64,000 bases of DNA from Bacteroidota bacterium. Its GTDB lineage: Bacteria > Bacteroidota > Ignavibacteria > Tepidaquicellales > Tepidaquicellaceae. Positions 33,160-42,583 of this stretch are shown here, one piece after another. Each line of letters opens with the position of its first letter. Within the stretch, counting starts at the first letter, position 1. Location of the stretch: contig JAFDZO010000017.1 in assembly GCA_018266845.1 (NCBI GenBank), forward strand, positions 63,426 through 127,425, read 5' to 3'. Position numbers and translations under genes: made by a program. Below the pieces are notes generated by a model. It was given only the letters and a program-made list of their open reading frames with translations, was not told the DNA's origin and did not search any database.

Positions 33160-34440
33160 CTACTCTATTATATCAAATTTCGTATAACTTTTTAAACACT
33201 GCGGAATATTTATTGAGCCGTCTGCGTTTTGATTTGCTTCAAGCAATGCAACCATAAGGCGGGATGTTGCAAGCCCTGAGCCGTTAAGCATGTGAACTAG
33301 CTCAGTTTTTGTTTTTCCGTTTTCCAAAACCTTCTTATATCTAATCTGCGCTCTTCTCGATTGAAAGTCTGTGCAGTTACTGACAGAAGAAGCTTCGAGC
33401 CATTTATCCTCTGCGTATGACCACACTTCAATATCGTAGCACTTGCTTGCAGAAAATCCCATATCGCCGGTGCAAAGCTCAATTACTCTATAATGAACAC
33501 CAAGCGCCTCTAAAAGTCCGCATGCGTGCCCGAGCATTTTTTCCAATTCATCATAGGAAGTTTCAGGTGTGCAAAAATTAAACAACTCGACTTTGTTAAA
33601 CTGATGAACGCGCAGAAAACCTTTTGTATCTTTTCCGTAGCTTCCCGCTTCCCTTCTGAAACAGTTAGTAAATCCGCAATACTTTATAGGAAGCTCATCC
33701 TGCTTTATAATTTCGTCTCTGTGAATATTTAAAATGGGAACTTCGGCAGTAGGAATTGCAAACAAATCATCTGCCTGCATGTGATACATATCCTCTTCAA
33801 ACTTCGGCACTTTTTCCGCCGCTTCCATAGAGGCTCTGCTTACAAGAACCGGAGTCATAACCTCGTTGTATCCGTTTTGATTTGTATGCGTATCAAGAAA
33901 GAAATTTATCAATGCTCTTTCAAGCGTTGCGCCTTTACCTTTATAAAGAGGAAAGCCGCTGCCGGAAATTTTTGTTCCGCGTTCAAAATCAAGTATATCT
34001 AAATGCTTTCCAAGCTGGACGTGGTCTTTAACTTCGAAGCTGAAATTCTTCTTTTCACCCCAGATTTTTATTTCAACATTCTGTGAAGCGTCTTTGCCTT
34101 CGGGAACTCCATCAGCAGGCAATGCCGGAATATGGTATAAAATTGATTCAATTTTTGATTCTATACCGCGCAGTTCGTCATCGTATGCTTTTATATCATC
34201 ACCCACTTTTTTCATCTCGGCAATTTTATCTTCAGCGTCAACTTTTTCTTTTTTCATCTTTGCAATTTCAGCCGAGACTTTGTTGCGGGTTTCTTTCAGC
34301 GCTTCAACTTTATGCAGAATTTCAAGGCGGTTTACATCAAGCGAAAGTATTTCATCTATTTTCGCCGTATCTTCATTTCTTAAAGCGAGTTTTGTTTTTA
34401 CAAAATCGGCATTTTCTCTTATTAATTTTATATCGAGCAT
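33160..34440 (-). CDS. serS: Seryl-tRNA synthetase
   Basis: 426 residues, the usual bacterial length. The N-terminal coiled-coil arm that contacts the tRNA long variable arm spans about 28-105. The class II core has motif 2 (FRREAGSYGKDTKGFLRVHQFNKVE) and motif 3 (NGSGLATSRLMVALLEA). It charges tRNA-Ser with serine. It is the clearest housekeeping gene here and shows no abnormality. It is preceded by the repeat-rich spacer 34441-34677. Confidence 0.97.
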   Translation of the reverse strand: MLDIKLIRENADFVKTKLALRNEDTAKIDEILSLDVNRLEILHKVEALKETRNKVSAEIAKMKKEKVDAEDKIAEMKKVGDDIKAYDDELRGIESKIESILYHIPALPADGVPEGKDASQNVEIKIWGEKKNFSFEVKDHVQLGKHLDILDFERGTKISGSGFPLYKGKGATLERALINFFLDTHTNQNGYNEVMTPVLVSRASMEAAEKVPKFEEDMYHMQADDLFAIPTAEVPILNIHRDEIIKQDELPIKYCGFTNCFRREAGSYGKDTKGFLRVHQFNKVELFNFCTPETSYDELEKMLGHACGLLEALGVHYRVIELCTGDMGFSASKCYDIEVWSYAEDKWLEASSVSNCTDFQSRRAQIRYKKVLENGKTKTELVHMLNGSGLATSRLMVALLEANQNADGSINIPQCLKSYTKFDIIE

Positions 34441-34520
34441 TACTTTTTATTAAATGTGGAATTTATAAAAATACCGTTTTTAGGAGGAATTTTCGAGTTA
34501 CAAAAAATGCACACATCTTT

Positions 34521-34671
34521 TAACCACAGAGAACACAGATTACTAAAAGATTATAAGATTTAATAACAATGGTAGATTAAAAAATTTAAAAATCTAACTT
34601 TATAAAATATGCAAACAACGGGGTAGTTTCTCTGTGGTTTCTGTGTTACTAATCTGTGTTCTATGTGGTTA
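34521..34671. repeat. Dispersed CACAGA-type inverted repeat
   Basis: The 22-base arms 34521-34542 (TAACCACAGAGAACACAG...) and 34650-34671 are inverted copies with one mismatch, separated by 107 bases. A second, partial copy of the right-arm sequence (CTCTGTGGTTTCTGTGTTA, 34630-34648) lies directly beside it. Such ACCACAGAGAACACAGA words are familiar non-coding repeats in several bacterial phyla. It lies between serS and the rhamnose reductase gene. Confidence 0.65.
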
Positions 34672-34677
34672 ATATAG

Positions 34678-35571
34678 TTAGTTTCCCAGTTGGGTTTTCA
34701 GCAGGCGGATGGATTCGAGCGAATCCATTGGACTTATACCCAATTGTGATGCGGCTTTCAGGATTACAAGTCCCGAGTTCAGCGGGCGCGGTGCAGGCTG
34801 GTTTAAATCTTTTGTTTTTATTCTGTGAACAAGCGCTTTATTAAATCCGAAGACATCGCAGATTTTCAGAGCGAAATCATAGCGAGAAAGTATATCGCTT
34901 CCGGCTATATTAAAAATTCCCGTTTGCTTTTTTTCTACAACCTTCAGAATTCCCCATGCTAAGTCATCTACCATGGTTGCATTACCAATCTGGTCATCTA
35001 CAATATTAATGTTATCAGCTGCCTTCAGCTTATCAATTATCCAGAGAGCAAAATTAGGTTTGATGTTAATTCCTATTCCAAACAAAACCATAGTGCGTAC
35101 AATTGCGTGATTTACTTCGCTTGTAGTGAGGGCATTTTCAGCGGCAAGTTTAGACCTGCCATAAAATGAAATAGGATTCGGAGTATCTTCTTCTGTATAA
35201 GGTCCGTTTTTTCCGTCGAAAACATAATCGGTTGAAATGTGAATTATTCTGCAATCTTCTTTCCGGGCAGCGATAATTAGATTTTTTACGCCGTCAACGT
35301 TCAGCTTCCAGCAAAGCTCGCGCTCGGTTTCACATGCGTCAACGTTTGTAAATGCGGCACAGTTAACAATCACATCAGGGCGGTGAAGATTTATCACACG
35401 CTTTACTTCTTCTTTGTCGGTGATGTCTAATTTTTCGTATTTATTGCCGTAGTCAAGAAATGATTTATCTTCAACAGAAGAGCAGATTAATTCCCACCCT
35501 GTTTCTCTTGTGAAAATGGATGTAACAGCCTGCCCTAAAAGTCCGTTCGCGCCTGTGATAAAAATTTTCAT
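34678..35571 (-). CDS. rfbD: dTDP-4-dehydrorhamnose reductase
   Basis: 297 residues, extended SDR fold. The NADPH-binding motif is GANGLLGQ (7-14), followed by the Thr in STDYVFDGKNGPY and the catalytic Tyr-x3-Lys in YGRSKLAAE. It catalyses the last step of dTDP-L-rhamnose formation for O-antigen or other glycans. The rfbA, rfbB and rfbC partners are not in the window. Its start overlaps the PfkB-kinase stop by one base, so the two are co-transcribed. Confidence 0.88.
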   Translation of the reverse strand: MKIFITGANGLLGQAVTSIFTRETGWELICSSVEDKSFLDYGNKYEKLDITDKEEVKRVINLHRPDVIVNCAAFTNVDACETERELCWKLNVDGVKNLIIAARKEDCRIIHISTDYVFDGKNGPYTEEDTPNPISFYGRSKLAAENALTTSEVNHAIVRTMVLFGIGINIKPNFALWIIDKLKAADNINIVDDQIGNATMVDDLAWGILKVVEKKQTGIFNIAGSDILSRYDFALKICDVFGFNKALVHRIKTKDLNQPAPRPLNSGLVILKAASQLGISPMDSLESIRLLKTQLGN

Positions 35572-36506
35572 TACTTCAGCTTTATTAATTCATCAATGCC
35601 TTCGAGAGAAGATTTATATGATGCCTTGCGGTTTGCAAAGTGGAGAGCCTTCTCAAAATCACCTGACTGAGAATAGTCAATAGTAAATGAAGCGGCAAAT
35701 ACATCTCCGCAGCCTGTGGAATCCTTAAAGTGGGGATTTTCAATTGAGTTTAAATCGTGTTTATCTATATCGAGAAATTTTTCACCGCCGAAGTTTTTTT
35801 CCTTTTTGGTAAACCCGGAAACACCAAACTTGCCTCTTGTAATAATTAAACCTTTTATTTCGTTAGCGGAGTTTAAAAGTATTTGCTCGGCAATTTCGTA
35901 TTCTTTCTTTTTATCTTCCGTAAGAGTTGCTGCTTCAAATTCGTTCATCTGCACTGTATCGGAGTTGGCAGTCCATTCTTTCCAATCGGGAATTGACTTA
36001 TGAAATCTATGACCTTCTTCATCCATTGCCATTACTATATTATGAATATCAATGTGAATATATTTTTTAAATTCCTCTCTTACTTTCTTAAGAGTGTCGA
36101 GAGAAACATCTACGCCTGAAATCATATTTATTAAAATCGCATCTGCCTGAGGAAGAAAGTTTTTAATCCAGTCGAAAGTAATTTCATAGGTCGGCTCTGT
36201 TGACTGCTCCAGCCTTGCTTTTTTATCTGTATTGTAAAGATTATAATATAGGTTTACCTTACGGGTCGGATGGCTGCATTTTTGAATGCCCGAAATATCA
36301 ACATTCGGATAATTTTTTAAGATACCGGTAATATTTTCGTATTCATCTTCGCCCAGATTCATAACAGGAATGACTTTATCATCCTTCCCGGCAAGCACGG
36401 ACATTGTGATTAGGGAATAGAGTATTCCCCCGTAGCTGTGCAGAATTTCATTATTAATTTTATGTATTACATCAACGCAGGGTTCGCCTATTACGAGATA
36501 ATTCAT
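35571..36506 (-). CDS. PfkB/ribokinase-family sugar kinase
   Basis: 311 residues. The N-terminal segment YLVIGEPCVDVIHKINNE...YGGILYSLI is the substrate-lid side of the family; the C-terminal signature is DSTGCGDVFAASF, where the Asp in GCGD is the catalytic base. Specific substrate cannot be told; coupling to rfbD hints at nucleotide-sugar supply. It ends at base 35571, in the TAATG-like overlap with rfbD. Confidence 0.85.
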   Translation of the reverse strand: MNYLVIGEPCVDVIHKINNEILHSYGGILYSLITMSVLAGKDDKVIPVMNLGEDEYENITGILKNYPNVDISGIQKCSHPTRKVNLYYNLYNTDKKARLEQSTEPTYEITFDWIKNFLPQADAILINMISGVDVSLDTLKKVREEFKKYIHIDIHNIVMAMDEEGHRFHKSIPDWKEWTANSDTVQMNEFEAATLTEDKKKEYEIAEQILLNSANEIKGLIITRGKFGVSGFTKKEKNFGGEKFLDIDKHDLNSIENPHFKDSTGCGDVFAASFTIDYSQSGDFEKALHFANRKASYKSSLEGIDELIKLK

Positions 36507-36742
36507 TTAGAAATTATAAATTCGTTTAGATTTAATAAAGCAGAAGGATTTTAACAAAATAAGAGATTAGAACCGCCAAAAATTTTCTATTTTGAAAATA
36601 TTACTTTGAAACTTTTTCGCAAAATAATACTTTAAATATAGTAATATATTTCAGCGTTTTTAATTAACTAATAAGTGAATTGATTATTGTTTACTATACT
36701 ATAAATTTAACCAAAAAATACTACAATAAATAGTTAGAGAAA
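36507..36742. promoter_or_regulatory. Divergent promoter spacer
   Basis: 236 bases between the PfkB kinase (minus) and the DUF4835 gene (plus), very A/T-rich. It contains the palindrome AAATATA-gtaa-TATATTT (36634-36651). No promoter could be chosen with confidence. Confidence 0.35.
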
Positions 36743-37669
36743 ATGGCTCAAAGATTAAAATTTTTTATTTTTTTGATTGCATGCTTTTTTACTTCGTCTC
36801 TCAGTTCATTCTCACAAGACCTTAAGGTAAACGTTACTATGGATGCTACTTCATTAAGCTCCGGGGACCGCGACCGTCTGAAAAATTTTGTTCAACAGGT
36901 CAGTGATTATCTAAACAGGAATAAATTTCACAACAAAACAATCGAACCCGAATATACGGTTGAAGCTGAATTCAGTTTTTTTTTCCGCTCTGCACCCAGT
37001 GTTGATAACTATGAAGTTCAGTTATTTGTGCACAGCAAAAGAAAAATTGATGATGCTACGCTGAAGACGAATGCGCCGAAATATTCTCCTATGTTTAGAT
37101 TTTTAGATGAGAGAGTAAGTTTTTATTATAATAACTCATTAAGATTTGAAAAAAATGACGCTGTTTTTGTTCCTCTTTTAAGTCTTTTGGATTATTACGC
37201 ATATATCATTCTCGGATATGATGAAGATACTTACTTTGTAAAAGGGGGAACTACCTATTTCCAAAAAGCGCTTGATATTTGCAATAAGCCGATGCAGGAT
37301 AAAAAAGGATGGTCAGAGTCAGGAGGCGGCTCAAAACCGACAAGACTTCAGATTGTGCAGGAATTATTAAACTCACGTTTTGACGGATACAGGAAAGGTC
37401 TTTTTGAATATATGTGGATGGGTTTGGATTCTATGACAGTCAATAAAAGAAACGCATATAAAAATGTGTTAAGCGCACTTGAAAGAATAGACAAAGTGAA
37501 AAAAAACGAAGTGAAATATTACAATATTGATATTTTCTATGACGCAAAGAATAAGGAAATAGCGGATTTGTTTCTTGACTACGGAGACAAGAGCATATAT
37601 GACAAGCTGATAAAATATGATCCGACACACAGAAGCACATATGAAGAAGCGCAGCGGAAAGCGCGGTAA
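36743..37669 (+). CDS. DUF4835/PorD-like T9SS accessory protein
   Basis: 308 residues with a signal peptide (cleavage near FSQ-D, residue 25). The body matches the DUF4835 family: YTVEAEFSFFFRSAPSVDNYEVQLFVHSKRKI, then FKKPL-like central helices with YYAYIILGYDEDTYFVKGG, ending KNKEIADLFLDYG...YDPTHRSTYEEA. The family is present in T9SS-bearing Bacteroidota and is annotated PorD in some resources. That matches a genome with many sorting-domain proteins. The PorD name is from memory of family annotation; the DUF4835 assignment is firmer. Confidence 0.78.
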   Translation: MAQRLKFFIFLIACFFTSSLSSFSQDLKVNVTMDATSLSSGDRDRLKNFVQQVSDYLNRNKFHNKTIEPEYTVEAEFSFFFRSAPSVDNYEVQLFVHSKRKIDDATLKTNAPKYSPMFRFLDERVSFYYNNSLRFEKNDAVFVPLLSLLDYYAYIILGYDEDTYFVKGGTTYFQKALDICNKPMQDKKGWSESGGGSKPTRLQIVQELLNSRFDGYRKGLFEYMWMGLDSMTVNKRNAYKNVLSALERIDKVKKNEVKYYNIDIFYDAKNKEIADLFLDYGDKSIYDKLIKYDPTHRSTYEEAQRKAR

Positions 37670-37808
37670 CTTATCGTTGCCCGTTGTTCGTTAATGGTTG
37701 TTCGATACAACGTTTGACAAAAATTACAAACTTCAATTATTTACTTATGGATACTTGAAGCCCTATATTCCGATTAACGAAAACCTTCTAACCAATAACG
37801 ACCAAAAA

Positions 37809-38096
37809 ATGTTTGTTATACTTATAAATTACACAAAACCTATTGAAGGAGTAAATGAAGTACTTGCATCTCACCGTGCATATCTCGATACTCAATATGC
37901 TGCGGGAAGATTAATCTGTTCAGGAAGAAAAGCCGACCTTTCAGGCGGCGTGCTAATTTCAAATGCAAAGACTAAGGAGGAAGTTGATGAAATCATAAAA
38001 AATGACCCTTATAACTTAAAAGATGTTGCAAACTATGATGTGATAGAGTTTACTCCGGGAAAATTTGACGAAAAATTTAAGCCGTTCATTGACTAA
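37809..38096 (+). CDS. YCII-related protein
   Basis: 95 residues from the ATG at 37809; a longer frame opens at 37698, but the YciI-like fold begins exactly at MFVILINYTKPIEGVNEVLASHRAYLDTQYAAGRLICSGRK. The conserved His (SHRAYL) and the Asp in DPY are those of the YCII family, small proteins of uncertain enzymatic role. It follows the PorD-like gene after 139 bases, of which 37676-37704 is a GTTCGTT-rich simple repeat. Confidence 0.82.
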   Translation: MFVILINYTKPIEGVNEVLASHRAYLDTQYAAGRLICSGRKADLSGGVLISNAKTKEEVDEIIKNDPYNLKDVANYDVIEFTPGKFDEKFKPFID

Positions 38097-38162
38097 AAAA
38101 GCGCTCCCCTCCTAACTTATTTCCATTTTCATCCGTATAACTATCCCATAAATAATACTATA

Positions 38163-40004
38163 ATGAAAAAAATACTCCTTCTGTTAATAGTTGTCCTGCA
38201 CATTCCGTTAGGATATGCGCAGAAAAAAGATAACCCGATAAAATTTAAACTTGACCTGACTAATGTTCAGGATGACAGGCTTATGGTGGAAATGACTGCG
38301 CCAAAGTTTTCCGCAGGTGAAGTTACATACCGGTTTCCAAAAATGATTCCCGGGACATATTCTATTTACGATTTCGGTAGATTTGTGAAAGATTTAAAAG
38401 CTTATGATAAAAATGAAAACGAACTGGATGTAGAGCGTGAAGATGTAAACAGCTGGAAAATTTCAGATGCAAAAAAACTAAGAAAGATTACTTATTGGGT
38501 AGATGATACTTTTGACTCCAAAGATACTGGCAAATTTATTTTTGAACCGGCAGGAACAAATATTTCAAAGGATAATTTTGTAATAAACACTCATGGATTT
38601 TTCGGCTATTTCGATGATATGAAGGATAACGAGTATATTATAGATATTATCAAGCCGCAGGGATTTTACGGAGCCACTCCGCTTGTTGCAGAGTTCAGCG
38701 ATGAAACCAGAGACGAGTATAAAGTTAATTCTTACTTCACGCTTGTAGATTCCCCAATGATGTATAACATTCCCGATACGACAGTGATAAACGTCAGCGG
38801 AACAGATGTATTAATCTCCGTTTTCTCTCCCAATAAAATGGTGAAATCAAAATTTGTAGCAGAGAACTCACAGAAAATATTAGAAGCTTGCGCTAATTAT
38901 TTAGGAGGAGAGCTTCCTGTAAAGAAGTATGCTTTCCTATACTATTTCTTTAGCGGAAATTCCGGTTCGGGAGCTGCGGGGGCTTTAGAGCACAATAACT
39001 CATCCATGTATTCGCTTGGCGAGGGAATGCCTCAAATGGTAATAAACCAGATAAAGCATACCGCGGCGCATGAATTTTTTCATATTGTTACTCCTCTTGG
39101 AATTCACTCAGAAGAAATCGGAAACTTCGACTACAACGTACCTAAGATGTCAAAGCACCTATGGCTTTACGAAGGATGTACGGAATACAATGCTATGATT
39201 GCACTTGCCAGAGGAGGGGTCTATTCGTCTTCTGAGCTTATGGGTGAGATAGGTAAAAAGATAATGACATCCAAGTTTTTTAACGATACACTTCCTTTCA
39301 CTGAAATGAGCTTACAAGCTCTCGGAAAGCACGAGAAACAGTATCAGAACGTTTATGAAAAGGGAGCGTTAATCGGAATGTGTCTTGATATTAAACTAAG
39401 ACAGTTATCAGGTGGAAGCTACGGACTGATAGACCTGCTTAACGGGCTTTCAAAAAAATACGGAGCCGAAAAGCCTTTCGTAGATAACGAACTGTTTGAT
39501 GAAATTGCAGCCATGACCTATCCTGAAATAAGGGAATTTTTTGCAAAGTATGTAGAGGGAAGCTATAAACTCCCGTATAATGAATTTCTCTCGATTGTGG
39601 GCGTAAGTTACGGCAGCGGAACAAAGGAAAAGGGATATTCGCTTGGAAGCCATGCTTTAAATTTTGACATGAAAACGAAAAGGATTTTTATAGACAGCGA
39701 TGATATTGATGACTTTGGAAAAAGCATAGGGCTGCAAAGAGGAGACCAATTTGTAAAATTAAACAAAGAAACGCTGGAGATTTCAAAACTTCAAAGTATA
39801 ATCGAAAACTTTTTTTCAAAAGCGAAGGAAGGCGATGCTATAGAAATTGAAGTTGCAAGAAAAGATGCAGACGGAAATGAAAAACTTGTTACATTAAAAG
39901 GCAAAGTTATGAAAACAGAGAAGGAAGGAAAACCTGAGGTTAAGCTAATTAAAGATCCTACAGATGAGCAGCTGCGATTGAGAAAAGCCTGGATGGGCAG
40001 CTGA
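38163..40004 (+). CDS. M61-family metallopeptidase with PDZ domain
   Basis: 613 residues with a signal peptide (cleavage near YAQ, residue 20). An N-terminal beta-domain (about 25-200) precedes the gluzincin core: zinc motif H303-E304-F-F-H307 and the third ligand E337 in WLYEGCTEY. A C-terminal PDZ-like domain covers about 490-585. M61 peptidases (glycyl aminopeptidases) cleave N-terminal residues from peptides; this one is predicted to be periplasmic or exported and ends without a sorting domain. All zinc-site residues are present. It appears to be monocistronic or co-transcribed with the YCII gene. Confidence 0.9.
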   Translation: MKKILLLLIVVLHIPLGYAQKKDNPIKFKLDLTNVQDDRLMVEMTAPKFSAGEVTYRFPKMIPGTYSIYDFGRFVKDLKAYDKNENELDVEREDVNSWKISDAKKLRKITYWVDDTFDSKDTGKFIFEPAGTNISKDNFVINTHGFFGYFDDMKDNEYIIDIIKPQGFYGATPLVAEFSDETRDEYKVNSYFTLVDSPMMYNIPDTTVINVSGTDVLISVFSPNKMVKSKFVAENSQKILEACANYLGGELPVKKYAFLYYFFSGNSGSGAAGALEHNNSSMYSLGEGMPQMVINQIKHTAAHEFFHIVTPLGIHSEEIGNFDYNVPKMSKHLWLYEGCTEYNAMIALARGGVYSSSELMGEIGKKIMTSKFFNDTLPFTEMSLQALGKHEKQYQNVYEKGALIGMCLDIKLRQLSGGSYGLIDLLNGLSKKYGAEKPFVDNELFDEIAAMTYPEIREFFAKYVEGSYKLPYNEFLSIVGVSYGSGTKEKGYSLGSHALNFDMKTKRIFIDSDDIDDFGKSIGLQRGDQFVKLNKETLEISKLQSIIENFFSKAKEGDAIEIEVARKDADGNEKLVTLKGKVMKTEKEGKPEVKLIKDPTDEQLRLRKAWMGS

Positions 40005-40010
40005 TTAACG

Positions 40011-41183
40011 TTAGTTATTAATGTTGTTCGGTGTTTTCAAAAGAGAGTATTTTTTTATCAGCTCGAGTATTTTATTGAGGTCTATCATATCTATGCACTC
40101 AAGATTATTCGGGCAGCTTTTTTTCCAGCAAGGATGACATTCAAGTCCTTTAGGGGCAAGCTTTTCGCCTCTGCCGTAAAGCTCAATTTCCTGCGGACAG
40201 GAAACACCGAACCAGACAATTATGTTTTTTTTCTGCGCTATGGCAAGGTGCATCCCGAAGCTGTCGCCGGTAACAACGAGATCGCATAAGCTTATAAATG
40301 CAGCGCCCTGACGAAGCCCTAAGTTAGTGGGAGTATATAGAATTTTTTGTTTCTCTTCCTGCGTAAAAGAATCATAAATTTTTAAATTTCTTTCTGTATC
40401 TTCTTTCCCGCCGAGAAGAACTATTTTCAGGTTATCAAATTTCAAAAGTTCAGAAATTATATGAACATGCTGGTCAGTTGTCATTTTCTTATTAGGGAAA
40501 AGGTTTGAGCAGCCGGTATTAAATCCAACGTAAAATTTATTTGTATCGTATTTGTGGTGAGCTTTGAATTTTTCGATAAACTCTTTTTCCTCTAATGTGA
40601 ATTCAAAAACATATTCATCTTTTTGATACTCAAGCTCAAAAGTTTCATGAAGAATATCAATTCCCGTTCTTTGATTTATTCTGAACTTTAGCTCGTCATC
40701 AATTCCCATTTGATAAGAATACATTGCTCCTTTGTTTGCGGGGATTATTTTGCCGTCCTTATTAAGTATAAATCCGAATTTCTCTTTCGCGCTTATTTCA
40801 TTTGCAAAAGCGCAGGCATAGTCAGATTTATCGCCGTTATATAAAATATCAAACTCTATATTTCTCAAAATCATTCTGCTCTCACTTGTCCATGGAAAAA
40901 CCCTGTCAATAAAATTATTATTTGATAAGATTTTTTCCGCATTAGGCATCGTTATCCAATAGATAGTGCATTCTTTAAACCTTCTTCTTACGGCTCTCAA
41001 AATAGGCGTATTGTATAAAACATTCCCCAGCGCGTCGAGAGAAATAATTAAAATTTTCTTACCTATTCTTGTCATGCTGCTATCAAGTTTGCATCCGTCC
41101 TTCAGGCAATTTTCATAGGAAACACAGGGCTTGTAGCCGGAAAAATTTTTGCAGCGCGGAATATTCAGTTCTTCTAAGTTCAT
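40011..41183 (-). CDS. Family 9 glycosyltransferase with N-terminal cysteine cluster
   Basis: 390 residues. The GT9 core (LPS heptosyltransferase type) begins at about 43 (KILIISLDALGNVLYNTPILRAVRRRF) and has the donor-site motifs GFNTGCSNLFPNKK and VVTGDSFGMHLAIAQKKNIIVWFG. Ahead of it lies a short extension with four cysteines (C11, C20, C26, C31; CKNFSGYKPC), and three more sit near the C-terminus (CHPCWKKSC). This layout suggests a metal or Fe-S site not needed by ordinary GT9 enzymes. It is convergent with the M61 gene (6 bases between stops). Substrate unknown. Confidence 0.82.
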   Translation of the reverse strand: MNLEELNIPRCKNFSGYKPCVSYENCLKDGCKLDSSMTRIGKKILIISLDALGNVLYNTPILRAVRRRFKECTIYWITMPNAEKILSNNNFIDRVFPWTSESRMILRNIEFDILYNGDKSDYACAFANEISAKEKFGFILNKDGKIIPANKGAMYSYQMGIDDELKFRINQRTGIDILHETFELEYQKDEYVFEFTLEEKEFIEKFKAHHKYDTNKFYVGFNTGCSNLFPNKKMTTDQHVHIISELLKFDNLKIVLLGGKEDTERNLKIYDSFTQEEKQKILYTPTNLGLRQGAAFISLCDLVVTGDSFGMHLAIAQKKNIIVWFGVSCPQEIELYGRGEKLAPKGLECHPCWKKSCPNNLECIDMIDLNKILELIKKYSLLKTPNNINN

Positions 41184-41230
41184 ACTATCAAAGTAGATAT
41201 AGAATGAATAAAATTAAATGCTAAAAATAA

Positions 41231-41263
41231 AAAGCCCGGAATGAAGTTATCAAACCGGGCTTT
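41231..41263 (-). terminator. Rho-independent terminator of the Ycf48-like cluster
   Basis: Stem AAAGCCCGG (41231-41239) / CCGGGCTTT (41255-41263) followed on the minus strand by TTTTTATTTTT. It closes the transcript of the three propeller genes. Confidence 0.88.
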
Positions 41264-41287
41264 GAGCAAAATTATAATGGTAATAAC

Positions 41288-42520
41288 TTATTTAACCAGC
41301 ATCATTTTTTTCGTTTCTTTGAAATCACTTGCTTGTAGTGTATAGAAATATACTCCTGAAGGCAGGCTTTCGGCATTAAATGAAATTTCATAAGTGCCGG
41401 CATTCATATTTTCATTTACTAATGATTTTATCTCTGAGCCTTGCATGTTATATACTTTCAAACTTACAAAATCACTCTTCTTAACATCAAATTTAATAGA
41501 TGTAACCGGATTAAAAGGATTAGGAAAATTCTGCTTTAGTGAAAAATGTTCGGGAATTTCAGAAGAAATCTGTGAAACAGAAACAAGTCCGCCATTTTGT
41601 GTACTAGAAATAATTGAGTTGCCGGATGCCCAACCTAAATTTTGATTTACAAAACTAATGTCATAATACTTATTGCCTATTTCTGTTGTCTGAATTGTCC
41701 AATTAACCCCTCCATTTAATGTTCTGCAAATTACCCCTCCCGAGCTTCCGTAGCCTGCACACCAGCCAATATTTTCATTAAAAAATTTTATCGCAAAAGG
41801 AGTTTCCATAGGAACCATGTATGTAGCCCAAGTATCACACCCGTTTGTCGTTTTCTTAATTGAATTCGTACCTGTTAGCCATCCGGTCTGTTGATTAATG
41901 AAAGTCATCGCCTGATTCACTCCATCATACAAAACACGAGTCCAAGTTACCCCCCCGTCAATTGATTTTGCAAAATAACTTGGTGCGACAACGTAACCAA
42001 CCATATCGTTAAAAAAATGAATTTGACCGTATGCAAAGTCAGATGCAATAAGTAGATTCCAACTGCTTCCTCCATTTGTTGTTTTATGTATTTTGTTATC
42101 GTGACTTGTAATATACCCTGTTTGAGAGTTTAAGAAGAAAAAATCAGAGGAAAAATCATTCGTCTGTATGGGAGCCGAATACCATGAAATTCCTCCGTTA
42201 GTTGTTTTTTTAACAACGGCATCTTGAGAGCCAATCCAACCCGTATTTTCATCGATGAAATACAAACATGATAGAAAGGATGTAGTTCCTGTGCTCATTG
42301 GAATCCAAGTACCTCCCCCATTTGTCGTTTTAATTAAAGTCCCATTTCCACCGCATGCCCAACCTATTGTTTGATTAACAAACTGAACCCTGCGAAGATA
42401 ATTACCACCTATGTTATTTAGATAATGCGTAGTCCAAACAGATTGTGAATAAGAAACTGTCTGAACAACCAAGAGAAAGCACAAAACCAATAATCCGCAC
42501 AAAAAAAATTTTTTATTCAT
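41288..42520 (-). CDS. T9SS-exported Ycf48-like beta-propeller, copy 3
   Basis: 410 residues: signal peptide (about 1-25), then a propeller of repeated WxxxxxGTLIKTTNGGxTW units of the Ycf48/BNR type (about 30-315), then a sorting domain (NFPNPFNPVTSIKFDV ... MMLVK). It is close to the next copy in nearly every segment (YLNNIGGNYLRRVQFVNQTIGWACGGNG versus YLNNVGGNQLRRVQFVNQNIGWACGGNG). Function unknown; such propellers often mediate binding at the surface. Confidence 0.83.
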   Translation of the reverse strand: MNKKFFLCGLLVLCFLLVVQTVSYSQSVWTTHYLNNIGGNYLRRVQFVNQTIGWACGGNGTLIKTTNGGGTWIPMSTGTTSFLSCLYFIDENTGWIGSQDAVVKKTTNGGISWYSAPIQTNDFSSDFFFLNSQTGYITSHDNKIHKTTNGGSSWNLLIASDFAYGQIHFFNDMVGYVVAPSYFAKSIDGGVTWTRVLYDGVNQAMTFINQQTGWLTGTNSIKKTTNGCDTWATYMVPMETPFAIKFFNENIGWCAGYGSSGGVICRTLNGGVNWTIQTTEIGNKYYDISFVNQNLGWASGNSIISSTQNGGLVSVSQISSEIPEHFSLKQNFPNPFNPVTSIKFDVKKSDFVSLKVYNMQGSEIKSLVNENMNAGTYEISFNAESLPSGVYFYTLQASDFKETKKMMLVK

Positions 42521-42583
42521 GTTATTAAGAATAAAATTATAAAATGTTTGCTGACAACAGAGAGAGCTGCTGTTTTTTTTATG

